Below are positions 24,031-35,750 of a stretch of 64,000 nt of DNA, one piece after another. Numbering within the stretch: the first letter of the stretch is position 1; each line of letters starts with the position of its first letter. Origin of the DNA: Pollenia angustigena (lineage: Eukaryota > Arthropoda > Insecta > Diptera > Polleniidae). The stretch is from assembly GCA_930367215.1 (NCBI GenBank), contig OV884059.1:5232945-5296944 (forward strand). Reading direction: 5' to 3'. The notes under the pieces were generated by a model, which saw nothing but the letters and a program-made list of their open reading frames with translations, was not told the origin of the DNA and searched no databases. A program made the position numbers and the translations under genes.

Positions 24031-25480
24031 TTTTAAACCCAATTACAGCAGTTTTAAGCAATTTAAGGCTTATAAAATTATTAGTTTTTTTGATTTTATA
24101 CGATTTTCTGGCAATTTTAGTATCAAAAGATCATTTTATTGTTTAAGAACAACGATGTTTTACTAGTAAGTTAATGGTTTTAAACCAATTTTTTTTTTAG
24201 GTTTGAGAAACATGTAGCAAATTTTCATAATCCATTGTTGAAAAGAAGTGTGACACATTTTTATACTATATATTTTTATTGTATCTACATTTATTTCATT
24301 TGTATGTAGCAATGTCGTGTAACACAAAAATTGTATGGTTTTTCAAACAAACTAACCGAAAAATATTGTAATTTACGCACACTATTTGAAAAAAAAAATA
24401 CAAAAACACGCACTCTTACTTAAACACTCTCAACTGACACACACACACACACACTTAAACGTTGTTTTAAAAATTATTTGTTTTTTTCTCTTTTTTATTT
24501 AAATTCACCACTTTATGCGTGTGCGTTTTTATTTAATTTTTGCTAACTTTTTACTCATTTTCATTTGATTATTTCATTTTCGTTTCCATAAAAAAGTAAA
24601 GTTTCCTTATATGAGTTTGAGTAAACGTAAAATGTGTGTTTTTGTGTGTGTGTACATACATACATACATACATATATATGAAGTTGAGAAAAAAAATTTT
24701 TTTTGAAAAGAAAAACTTTACGTTGTGTGTTTTTCTTTTTTCTTTGTCTTGTACTTAAAACTAGATTTTCGCTTTCATTACACAATATTAACTGAAGAAA
24801 ATTTTATTCTTTCAAATTAAAATTTTTAATCTATTTGTAATTAAATTTTTGATAATTACTTTTTCTTAAATGGAGAATTTATTTGGCTTGTTTCAAAGCT
24901 TTTTTTCTAATAAATTTATTTTATTATAATTAAAACATTTTCTTTTTCCATATATTTCCATATATATTCTTGCTTATATATTTTTTCTACACTTTTTTTC
25001 TATATTATTTTTCTTATAATATTTTCATCACGCGCTTACGTTATGCTTCAACACGCACCTAAAAGTAGACTACAAAAGTGTTACGAATTTCTCTAATGAC
25101 AATGTCTCTACGAACAAGAACAGCAAACACAACAACTACACCATATAAAAGAGTTTTAAACACACAAACACTAAAATAAAAAGCAAAAATATTGCATACC
25201 GGTCCGTTTAGTTATTTCAGGTTCGTGTGTTTGTACGTTTAAAGCATAGTTTTAGGCGCATGTTTATTCTTAGAAGCAACAGTGGCTGAGAGTTTTGCAG
25301 ACTTTTCAGTTCTCTTTTTGTGGTTTTCTTTATTTTTTTGAAGTAATAAGTGGTGAATTTTAAAGCAACAGCTGTTTTTGAAGTTTAAAAGGGAAAAACA
25401 AATGTTTTTCTTTAAAAAAAAAAGCAGAGAATTATTGTGAATTACTGAAAACCACCCTATCGAAAACAATATATCTTCTA
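24030..25480. other. AT-rich spacer with short CA and TACA repeats
   Basis: CA repeat at 24437-24452 and TACA repeat at about 24653-24672. No gene seen. Confidence 0.4.
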
Positions 25481-25484
25481 AGCT

Positions 25485-26060
25485 GAATTAAGAGTATATA
25501 TTTATATTCGACTATGCCGAAACTTATATAACCTTCACCATGGTAAGACAAGATCAGAAAGTTAAATAAATACCGTATTTAGATATAAATAAATCTATTT
25601 TGTGCTACGCCTACTTCTCCAATCCCGCCTACATGTTGTCCGATGTTGTGTAGGGATAACCAAGATGCTTGTTACTACCTTGGAAACTTTGGCTCTTGCC
25701 GTTCTCCAGATATACAGAAATCTTTAATTTATTTGTACAGAAGATGCCACGCCCAATCCTCTTATCCCACCCATTTGTTTAGAGAGGTTGTAAATATATT
25801 GATAACTCAGTTATGTGTAGCAAATTTGGAGAATTCTTCTATTGCCATTCTTTAAATAAAAAAAAACCTATTTGAGGCAGTCGTGGTGGTGTTTTGCTCA
25901 TATCTCAGAAAAATATAGACCGAATTCAGCCACATTTCAATAGTTAAATTTAATGGAGCAGATGTGACAGAAGTATATAACAACCTAGTCCCCGTAATAT
26001 CTGGGGCCTTCGGAAGACCCATTTCAACAGACGGACGGACATCGTTTAATTAACTTCGCT
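25485..26060 (+). repeat. Diverged hairpin-ended dispersed repeat
   Basis: Starts with TATTCGACTATGCCGAA, an imperfect hairpin in the place of the TTCGGC...GCCGAA hairpin of the relatives, then ATAACCTTCACCATGG. Ends with CAACAGACGGACGGACATCG. A piece of the same subfamily (GTTGTGTACTGATAACCAAG) is at 34455-34695. The 70-codon open frame within is not conserved in that piece. Confidence 0.5.
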
Positions 26061-27155
26061 TTTCATAGTTCAACTATTTTAAAGCAATCCAAAATCACTA
26101 TTTCTACATAAATAATAAAATTTTGAAGTAACAAAAGCGATTTTAATCCAAGAACGTAATTTCGAAAATTTTCGAATACACTTAAACATCCCTAAATACA
26201 TGAATTAACATTGATTGTTAAATTTTTATTTCAAAAGTTATTTCTAAGAATTAAAGACGTTTTTGAATTATCTAACCAGAGTTCGAATTTTTTAATTTTA
26301 CAAAATCATAACGTAAGCGACATCATTTTCAATTTCCGTTTTTTTTTTAATAAATGACTTGCTTGGCAACACTTGCTTCATCTCCTAATAATGCTTGCAC
26401 TTTTTAGCGTTGACAATATATTTAGTAATCGTAATAAAAACGAAGTATTTGTTTTCGGTAAACATTTTTTTTTTTTTAAATGTAGACACTGTTACAAAAA
26501 TAGAAAATGGCTTGGAAAATATTAGGAATTGTGAATGGAAAAATAAACAACGAGTTTGAGTCATGTAGGAAAAACGTATTCAAAAGTTAAAAAACATGCA
26601 GTCAGATACCGTACGCAGACTTAAATACAAAAAAGTAGCCGTAACTTGGTATAAGCAAAGTGTTAAACAATTAAAAAACAGCTGACAAAAAATGCTTTTA
26701 TAACGAGCATTGTGTGACCTACCATTTTCTATGTATGCGCTTTAGTTTTCAAACGCCCGACACTCGTCTCCAAATATATCAGAGTACAAACATACATGTT
26801 TTTCTATTTTACATCTTATGTGTGTTCTTTATTCAAGCGCGTACATAGGCTAAAATAATTGGATAGTATCATACGCCAATTGTTTTATTTAACTTGCCAC
26901 GATTTTAATTTAGATTTATTTAAACGATAAAATATAAGGTTTTTATCAAAATATGGGCTGTCATTAAATTTTATAAGCAATGGTCAGTCATTGCTAATTT
27001 TCGGTAATTGCAACAGGCCAGATTTTTTCGAGCTGCTAAAATCGAGCTCGCACTGTATTACTTTAAAACTATTTTATGTCCAATTCAAACTCAGCTAATG
27101 ATGAAAAATGATTTGGATGATATTATTATGAAAATGGTCCGCCGTCGCCTTTTTT
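26060..27155. other. AT-rich spacer
   Basis: No gene or repeat that I can define. Confidence 0.4.
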
Positions 27156-27162
27156 TAAATTT

Positions 27163-27215
27163 TGGAGGTATGTAATATTCGGCACAGCCGAATGCAACTT
27201 GTTTTGTGTTTAAAT
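27163..27215. repeat. Solo end of a hairpin-ended repeat
   Basis: ATATTCGGCACAGCCGAATGCAACTTGTTT-like end (TTCGGC/GCCGAA hairpin) without the rest of the element; compare 54335-54380. Confidence 0.5.
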
Positions 27216-28380
27216 TATTGTAAAAATGGCTTAGTACTTTCTTACGTTTTTTTTTGTTCGAAATAGTGCTTTTTAGTGCTTTTTTTAATTTTAAAGTGCT
27301 TTTTGCTCTCAAAAAGTTGGCATCACTGAGCATTACCAGAAAAGAGTACTAAAACGGGTGTGGAGGAACCGTGGCATTTTTGAAAGGAAAAAGTACTGAA
27401 AATAGTACCAAAGTACTGAATTTTCCATCACTGGCCTGGCCACTTTACGACACTTAATAATGTCTGCTTTTGCTGCCATCTAGTGGCGAGTAGTAGATAT
27501 ACTACCGTTAAATTCAAATTGCCCATGCGTGCCAAAAGTCATTTGCAATCTTGACAACCTTTTCTTGATGTTTTTTGTTTTTATTTCAAACTCTCGTTGT
27601 TTTGCTACCGAAAACAACTGCGACCAAATTCATTTGCATTAGAAATAAAAAGTGGAATGAGTTGTTTCAGTATCTACACCAACAAACCGTTTATAAACAT
27701 TGTTGTATAGTTATTTATTTCAAAAAACAAAATATTTGTACAAAGTGACTGAAATACTCTTAACAGTAGGGGGTTGATAACTAAGAAGACTGACAGTCTG
27801 TTGGTCTGTCAGTCCCTTCGTCAGACTTTTGCAGGCCATGCGTATGAGTTGGAAGGTAGAATATTTATTATGGTTCAACGTAGTTTGAAGGGGTGTGGTG
27901 GATGTTTTGTCGAAAATGTTTGTGGACAGGGGTGGGTTTTTTCTATTTTCCTCCTTCCTAACTTTCTAACTAGTAAGATTTGCAGTTTAGTGTATTATAA
28001 AATTTTGCGCCATTTGAAAGGTTTCCTTAAAAAAAACGGAAAATTTTTAGTTTTAAAAATTTAATAGTTTGAAAAGTGAAATTTGTAAGTTAATTTGTAA
28101 AAAAAATAATTATTAAAATGTTCAATAATGCTTTTGAAACCGTTAAAAAGTGCATTATTAGAACTAATTTTTGGAAAATAAAAAAGTGATTTTCCTCATT
28201 TTAAACAATCGTATCAAGGTTAAAGCGTAAAAGAAAGAAGGAGTTACACAAAAGATTTGTGAACAGAAGAAAAGGAATATAAAATAATTATTATACTGAC
28301 AACAAAGTTCGAAATGAACATAAAAATAGTACCTAATTTTCAGCTTTGTTTTAAATTTTTCTTACAGATAGTAATTCTAT
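27216..28380. other. Spacer with hAT-like CAGTGATG ends
   Basis: Two TGGCATCACTG / TTTCCATCACTG words at about 27313 and 27425 resemble right ends of hAT elements, but I cannot find the matching left ends. The 96-codon frame at 27774-28064 is not recognisable. Confidence 0.3.
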
Positions 28381-29940
28381 AAATTTTATGGAAAAAAAAA
28401 CATTTTGCTTAAACGAATTTTCGAACTTGATTTTTAGAGCACATTAAAAATGAATTTTAAACACTTTCACCTGTTTTGCGTTGTATATATGTACCTCTGT
28501 AACCATAAGGAAAAGTATCTTATTTCGAATATTGTAGTTTCAAGATACCCTCTCTTTTGTTAAAGTTTAATTCAATTAGGTTTTTTGCCTCAAGTCTGTA
28601 TATTGTCGTATTTGTTACAAATTTAATAGAGGCTGAAATTAAAGGTTTACAATTTTTTTTTGTAAATATAAAAGATTTTACACCTGTTTTAGTTGTGAAA
28701 ACTTAATTTTGTTTTATATTGACTACTCTTCCATATGACCACAGACTTAATTTCGAACATGCAAATTTAAATTTTACAAAAATCATGCTCAGAATTTCTT
28801 AAAATTTTTTTTGTACATAATTAAATTTGAATTTTTCGAACATATTAATTTTTAACCAAAATATGAAATTTTTTAAATCAAATAAAAAATCATGATAATA
28901 ATAAATTTCCAAATACTTTTTTCATTGTATAACTTCGAATTTTATTGCGATTTTTCGAACATGCATAAATTTGATAACAAAAAAAAAACGATTAAAATGC
29001 AAGTTCTAAATAAAATTAATATCAAGTGTAAAGTAAAGTAGTTTTTCAAATTAAAAAATTTCGAAATTTTCGAACAAACCAATTTTAAGCACAACATAAT
29101 ATTTTAAGATTGCAATTAATCAAACATTTATATTCTTTAAAAAGTTATAAATAAAACCCATTTTCAAACTTTTTTTAACTTCGAACTTAAGCTTGATTTT
29201 TTTTTTAAATGCAAAATTTTATTTTAAATGCCTTTAAAAATTTAAGTACGAATAAAAAGTTCATAAATATTAAGTGTAACGCATTTTAAACAATTTTATG
29301 CAATTTCGAATTTTTCGAAATTAATTTCGAAAATTTCACACATATCAAATTTGGTGAAAACTATATTTTTGCAGCGTAAAAACAAATTTTCTATAAAAAT
29401 CTTGCAAAAATCGTGTATTTGTAGATTTTAGGCAATTATGTATGTAAGTGCTAAAATGCATATTTAGCATTCAAAATTTAATTTTCAACGTTTAAACGTA
29501 TTAGAAACGTAAAAAATTAAATTTTAGAAGACTTATTTCAACTTCGAATTTTTCGAACTTATTTTTCAAATTTTGAAAAAATTGAAAACTTAACAATTTG
29601 TCTTTACCTACATACATATGTAAGGACAAAATTTAAGCTAATTTATTTTTTTATTTTAAGGAAAAAAGGTCTTAAGTCAGAAACCGTAATTTTTCGTAAT
29701 CTTCAATTGAAAATAATTTAGCTGGCTTATTTAATTGATTAATTATCTACAGAGCAAATGATTATGATTAAAAACTACCAAAATTGGTTTCATTTAACCA
29801 TTTTCGAACATATAAAATATGAAGAAAGAATTAATTGATTTTAAGGTTTTAATAATAAAACGTTACGTACATATATACCTACATACATACATGTCTAGCT
29901 AGAAAGTTAATTATATGCCATTTCTAAGCTTCGAAATCTA
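28380..29940. repeat. Degenerate array of TTTTCGAACAT words, opposite in orientation to 22.1-24.0 kb
   Basis: TTTTCGAACATG variants occur at about 28756, 28837, 28955, 29070 and 29805, with AATTTCGAATTTTTCGAAA at 29310 and similar at 29545. These are the reverse complement of the 22.1-24.0 kb words. Confidence 0.45.
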
Positions 29941-30830
29941 TTTTGAAATTTTCATACAAATGCTTATAAAAATTTGTTTGAATTTAAAACTTAAATTTAC
30001 ATTTACATACATACATATTAAAATCGAAGGCTGTATTTTTTAAGAACATGTTTTTTTTTAATTTTAAAATATTTTTTGGTATCTTGTTCAGTCAAAATAC
30101 CAGCAACATTGTATTATTGAAAGAAAGAAAAATTTATACAAACAACAGCAAAAATGTGACAATTTTATACTCCCCTTTGCAATCGTGCTCTTTATAAACA
30201 ACAATCAATGTCTGATGTAGTTAAAGAAAACCATCAACATTAAAAAAATAGGTGCAAAGTCCATTTTGCACAAAAATGAACATTTAAACAAACCCACTTC
30301 GTATTAAAACAGGCTTGAAATAAAACAAAAATAACAATCATCATAACTTTGAAATGATCACTGAAAAAATCGAGACTGCGCATCAAACAGCGCAGCAGCT
30401 GCATTCAAGGCAGCATGAGTATTTTGTATTAAAAACTAGTTTGCTATGTTGAACTATGTTTTAAGTTATTGCTTATTTTTCAAGCAGCAAACAAATATTT
30501 CTTATTGTTTTTGTTGTTATTTGCATATAGAGAACCATGGATGGAAGATGGATGGGTTTGCAAATTTTGTACCAACTTTTAAACTAAATGTACCATGACG
30601 GTACTATTTTATATTTTTTTTAGAGCCAATATGAATTAAGTACTTCATATATGTTTTGTAGGATCTATCGGAAAGGGAGATTCTGAAAATCCCACTAAAG
30701 TGCTTATTTTTTATTACTTGTGGTAGAGTTCAGCCTAGACCTTCTCTGAAGGTCAAATCCTATAGTTTTTCCTGTCGAATGAGTTAAGTTTGTATGATTG
30801 CTGACACGTGTGGAAGTTCTTGTCACAAAA
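29940..30830. other. AT-rich spacer
   Basis: ACATACAT repeats near 29880 and 30005. No gene seen. Confidence 0.4.
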
Positions 30831-30834
30831 GTAT

Positions 30835-31500
30835 TTAGGTTAAGTTAGGTTAGGTTAAATGGGTAGCCGTCACGACGACGACTCACTTGGGTCCTTATAG
30901 CGGTCCCTTTGTGATACCCCTAGCCATGGACAAGAGTCAGCCAGTATTCACCAGACTATTCCCCAGAGGTCACTGCAATCTCGAACCAACCCGATTCCCT
31001 GCAAAATAAGTAGATCGATTTCAGTCCCGCGTAGGGCAAATCGTCCAGACATGGCAATTCCGGTCTCCCAAAATGCCTAAACCTAATGCCCCCCAGACCA
31101 GGGCGTTGGCAGAGAAAGTGAAACACCGTCTCCTCCTCCTCCTCCTCATCATGACAATTCCTACAGTAGTCATTATACGCAAGACCCATCCTCCTAGCAT
31201 GAGTCCCTATCACCTAGTGACCCGTGATGACCGATATCACTGTCCTCATACGGTCCCTGCCGAGACCGAGTAGTACGCGCGTTCTCGCCGCGTCATAGCC
31301 AGGTCATAGAGTTCTGGCCATCAAGCAGGTATGCTCCCCCTGCCATCTCTCCTGAGCCCTCCTGTACGACTCCCGTCTTATGAGAGTCCTGCAGTGGGCC
31401 ATTGAAGTGCCAATCAGGCCGCCGACGAACATGTCGTCCAAGAGACAGCCCCGTTTGGCCAGACTGTCCGCAGTGTGGTTACCCAGGCACCCACTGTGTA
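30835..31500 (-). pseudogene. Decayed 3' end of a non-LTR retrotransposon with an RNase H domain
   Basis: The minus strand from 31500 reads SGCLGNHTADSLAKRGC, the GN-x-x-AD-x-LA end of a retrotransposon RNase H. It continues with RRAQERWQG, then RMRTVISVITGH, and finally IGTHARRMGLAYNDYCRNC and a CX2C...HX3C cluster typical of the C-terminus of I/LOA/R1-type elements. In-frame stops interrupt it twice (near 31305 and 31217), and the 5' part is missing, as in usual LINE truncation. The 3' end runs into a TTAGGTTAAGTTAGGTTAGG tract (plus strand, 30835-30859). A relative is at 41000-41610. Confidence 0.8.
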
Positions 31501-31635
31501 TTTAGAAGTACGTATATATATCCGGTAACAGAACTCATTATTCATCAGCAAAACCTTACCTTACTATGTTTTAAGTTGCTTTACATCGGCAATTGAAAAT
31601 TGCCTTAACTCTGCATTTATTAAGTTTTGCTATCG

Positions 31636-31836
31636 GGGGTGTTCTGGAAATCGAAAACGCAAGAATTTTAAACGTCGTTTTTAATAAGATTTCCGTGATA
31701 AAAGAATTGTATGACAAAAATTACGCAAATATTTCTCTATTAAACCCAATTTTATCACAAAAATTATAACAAAATTAGATTAGAAGTGAATTAAAAACCG
31801 TTCCAAATTCTTGCGTTTTCGATTTCCAGAACACCC
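31636..31836. mobile_element. MITE with GGGTGTTCTGGAAATCG ends
   Basis: GGGTGTTCTGGAAATCGAAA with AACGCAAGAATTT continuing inward is mirrored at the right (AAATTCTTGCGTTTTCG ... CCAGAACACCC). A relative of the same plan and interior (GTAATAAAAGAATTTTATGA-type words) is at 58492-58707. Confidence 0.75.
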
Positions 31837-31839
31837 TTG

Positions 31840-32394
31840 ATACAGGTGAACGCTGCTGCGGTCAAACGTTTTATTTTTTGCACATACTGCTTGCTAAACT
31901 TCACAAAAAAGGCCGCACGCAATTTTAAAGTAATTTATTTTCAAGATGTCATCAAGAGTTATGCGGCAAACGAACAATTTGCTCATACAAATTTAAATCA
32001 GCTGTTTTCTTGCCCGCCCTAATAGAGAATTTAAATGCAAATTCGCATCAAATTTTTAAAGTATGTATACATTAGTGAAAAAATATATTGAAACTTGTAA
32101 AAAAAATTTAAAGCAAATCTTGATCATGCGACCTTCAAGTAACAGGTAAAATTTACGTTAATTTTTTTTATGTTATTTATTTTATGTTGTTTCTGCTTCA
32201 AAAAGAATAAAAACAGCTGTGTTTTATTTGTAAACAATATGTAAAAAAATGTTTTATTTCGTAAATTCAATTCAAAAATAATGAAACTACAGAGTAGATA
32301 AACAAACAAAAAACCAAGGATGGCAACCGAAACGAATTTCGGTATTAAACTATTTGGTATTTGGGTATCGGTATTTTAATTATATCGGTATACA
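31840..32394. other. AT-rich spacer with GGCAACCGAAACGAATTTCGG
   Basis: At about 32324 GGCAACCGAAACGAATTTCG resembles the reverse complement of 35190-35219, GGTTGGCAACCGATATCG-type. These may be the ends of one family. Otherwise nothing seen. Confidence 0.3.
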
Positions 32395-33122
32395 GTGCCC
32401 ATGTTCTGTAACTCTCGCGACGAGAAAGTTTTCGATTGAAATGTGTGAAATGAAACAAAAATGCCATAAATTGAAACAAACAGCTGTTTTTCTCACTTAA
32501 CTGTGTCTGTAACTTTTTTTGGCGAGAACAAGCTGTCACGTAAGGAAATTACTCGCCAATTTACAGAAAAAGTGTGTCTGTAACATTTTGTTGAGAAAAG
32601 TTCCCGCTTTGAACTGTCAAATAAACTCACGAATAAAACTGGGGCGAGAAAAAATTTGAACACTAAAAAACAATTAAAAATGCAAAATGCAAAGAATAAT
32701 AATAATAATATTTGGTTCTTGGCACATTTTTCATTGATTTACTATTTTGGTTTTAACATTTTTATAAAATATACGAATGCCTTCAAAGCTCGTTTGCAAA
32801 CAACAAACATTAAAGTCGCTCTTTACACAATTTGGTATAGCTGACGGTTGTATTTTCGCCGCCGTCGTTGAAAAATTTTCAATTTTAGTAAATTTTGGTC
32901 GCCGTCAACGCTATGTGTTACTGGCGTTCTGAACATCTGCAATGTCACATCGGCTTCGAGTGCAATATTATGACATTTATAACGTAACGACGTAATATCT
33001 TCTGTTAGTTTTCGGCATGAGTTACAGACACACATTTTTCTCACTTTTCGAGAAACGATGAAATATTTTGTTTCACATCTTTTCGATGCAAGAATTTCTC
33101 ACTAAAGTTACAGAATGGGTAC
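32395..33122. mobile_element. Non-autonomous transposon, GTGCCCATGTTCT ends (728 bp, copy 2)
   Basis: Begins GTGCCCATGTTCTGTAACT and ends AGTTACAGAATGGGTAC. Co-linear with 19424-20154 with few gaps. Another element (33127-34281) is inserted just after its right end, with a 9-bp duplication that includes that end. Confidence 0.75.
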
Positions 33123-33126
33123 AGGT

Positions 33127-34281
33127 TAGAGTTGTCAAATATTCGTATATTTACAAAAACCGGTTTTCGAATACATCGAAAAACCGTCTTCTGAAAAAAT
33201 CGGGTTTTCGGTTTTGCAACTAAAAACCGGTTTCGAATAATCGGTTTTTCGGTTTTTTAAATTATTTAATAAAAAAGTTAAACAAAACAAGCTATTTGTA
33301 CGTATGTTCTTCAGAACTAAAACGTAAAATACAAGCTACTTATATAACTACATAAAATGTCATGCTATGTTCACACTTGGGTTTTTAAGCGCGTTAAAGC
33401 ATCTCGAACGTGATTAAGCTTTAATCATACAAAATCAAGATAATTAAACGTACATTGAAGTGATTTGTTAACCACTTTAAATTGGCATGATTACCACTAA
33501 GTCATCTCATTAATCACAAAGAATCCCCTGAACACACCTCAAACTCAGTATGATGTCGAATCGGCCACATACACTCTCACTTTTTTACTAACACACTCAC
33601 ACTTTTAAATTGACCACGAGATTGCTTTCGATTTCCACTTTCCATTTGTTTAGCAATTTAACGTTCAATTTAACAGCTGATTACAAGTTTGTCTTAATAA
33701 ATTGTTTTCTTGATGACATCTTGAAAGTAATTTGCTTAAAAATTGCGTTAAGCCTACATTACAGTTTTCAATGTTTGGAGATTTTGGCAAACAGTAAAAG
33801 ACTATCAAGAAAGACTTAATTGTGTGGCTGCAGGGTAAATAATCCATCATTAATATGTTTAAAATAATCTCTTGATAACTTTATTAAAGTAATTTTATCC
33901 ATTTTTAATACTTTAAAGAAGCAAACCAAAGCCAAAGTCACAACTTGGGCTTAACTCATACTGCTGGGAATTATAAAAAATTATGTTTTGTAGTACTCTT
34001 CTGCAAGTTCAATAGCTTGGTACTGTAATGAATATGTTATGTATGATGACAAAAATTAAAATACTGTTGTAATTAACAAAAGTGGTTACTAAAAAATGTC
34101 ATCGAATGCAAGATAATGAAAAAAATTAAATATAAGAAAAAGTCGATTATTCGAGACCAAAAAACCGGTTTCTCGAATACTTCGAAAACCGGCCTTTGTA
34201 AGGAACCGGTTTTAAAAAACCGGAAAAATCCAAAAAAAATCGGTTTTTCGAATAGTTCGGAAACCGGTTTTGACAACTCTA
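33127..34281. mobile_element. Non-autonomous transposon with TAGAGTTGTCAAA ends and 9-bp target duplication (1155 bp)
   Basis: 13-bp perfect inverted ends TAGAGTTGTCAAA and TTTGACAACTCTA. GGTACAGGT is repeated at 33118-33126 and 34282-34290. Subterminal zones are packed with AAAACCGGTTTTCGAA words on both sides, resembling clustered transposase-binding sites. The ends look hAT-like, but 9 bp is longer than the usual 8. No transposase frame. Confidence 0.8.
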
Positions 34282-34454
34282 GGTACAGGTTAAGAAACTG
34301 TTATAACGGTATAGATAGGAAGATATTTACCTTTATTAATTAAATTAAGCTAGAATATTAAAAAAAACCCCAAAAAAGTGGCTTAGACGACTAAGATGAC
34401 ACATTTTTAACAAGGGATTTTTTTTATAAAATTGTGTAAAAATTATATTTTTTC

Positions 34455-34695
34455 AAAATTTATATTTTTAACAAGCAAAAGTACCATATTCGGATATGCC
34501 AGATTCATATGTACATAAACATATATGCACCATGGTGCAATAAGAACAGAAAGGTTTAAAAACGCTATTTGTTGCCAAGCCCACTTTCTAATTTCTTCCA
34601 CATTTTGTCGGATGTTGTGTACTGATAACCAAGATGCTTGTACCTAATTTGAAAACGTTAGCACTCGCCGTTCTTCAGATATACAAAAAAATTAA
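34455..34695 (+). repeat. Fragment of a hairpin-ended dispersed repeat
   Basis: Matches 25520-25720 (TTGTCGGATGTTGTGTACTG, AACCAAGATGCTTGTAC). It abuts a fragment of another subfamily. Confidence 0.5.
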
Positions 34696-34910
34696 ATAAA
34701 ACAAGTTAGAGTGCTATATTCAGCTGTGACGAATCTTTGATACCCTCCACCGACATGGACAACATTCTGATTCATAGCTCGGATCCTACTGAACCGATTT
34801 TTCTGGATTTTAATCCCTAACTACTTATGATAACTAGAAGCAATTTGACACCATTATTTCTTTTGAGTTTTTCGAAAGTGAGTGTGTTTGCTTAGGACAG
34901 ATCATCAGGA
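34695..34910 (-). repeat. Fragment of a hairpin-ended dispersed repeat (minus strand)
   Basis: AACAAGTTAGAGTGCTATAT, then ATTCAGCTGTGACGAAT (decayed hairpin) and GATACCCTCCACCGACATGG, matching the right end of 53433-54380 in the other orientation. Its interior (ATTCATAGCTCGGATCCTAC) also matches. Confidence 0.55.
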
Positions 34911-35269
34911 AATCTCTTTTCAAAGACTTTGTAAATATCTTTTTTGTACAAATACAACTGTAAAGCGAATGAGAATTACAAACACTCAAGTCTTATTTGC
35001 AATAACAAAGCTTAGACAAAACAACAACAATAAACAGTGAGTTTATCTTTTCTTACTTTCCCTGTTACATAAAATTTGTAGAATGTAACCGAAACGAATT
35101 TCTGTGTCGGTATCAATATTATTCTTTTTGTTATTTTGGCAGCAACATCGGTACATACAAAATTTTAAAAGGTATTTAAGCGGTATCGGTATGAATAACG
35201 ATATCGGTTGCCAACCTTCAAAAAAGCACACAAGTTAAAGACAACTTAGTATTTCAACATTAATGTGGT

Positions 35270-35396
35270 GTTTATAGAACTCGAGCGCCTTACTCGTCCG
35301 TTCAAATTACTTTTAAAACAAAAACAAAATTTCGAAATTTGTTTTTGTTTGAAATGTAAGTTGAACGGACGAGTAAGGCGCTCGTGTTCTATAAAC
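35270..35396. mobile_element. MITE with TATAGAACTCGAGCGCC ends (127 bp)
   Basis: GTTTATAGAACTCGAGCGCC at the left and its near-perfect inverse at the right, arms about 36 bp, then AAAACAAAAACAAA words in the centre, as in 16268-16405. Target duplication is unclear because the ends are palindromic. Confidence 0.7.
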
Positions 35397-35750
35397 TACA
35401 TATAATATTTAAAGTTTTTGAAATAATTACGCATTACAGTTTTTTTTTTAATTTTTTTGTTTCTTTTATCTGGCATATTTTTCTTTTGTTGATTTCTGTT
35501 GGTAAAAATACACAAATACACCAATTTTCTAAAAAATATGAAGTATTTTAAGTTAAAAAACAATAATGTTGATGTTAAAATACATTAACAATTAAATGTT
35601 TATTATATTATTAGCTGTTTCTAAATAAAAATATAAATTGAAATACTGGAGAATTTTTTTAAATAAAAAAAAAAAATCACTACAACAGCGCCACCTGTCG
35701 GAAGTTTTGTATAAACTATCAGTGAAAGTAGACCTTTCCAACGCTGGTAC

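Noticed and set aside
27290..27440. Complete hAT element with CAGTGATG ends
   Set aside because: Both CAGTGATG-type tips point the same way and no opposing tip is visible.
27774..28064. 96-codon frame as a small gene
   Set aside because: No recognisable motif, no promoter or Kozak-like context, and its composition matches the surroundings.
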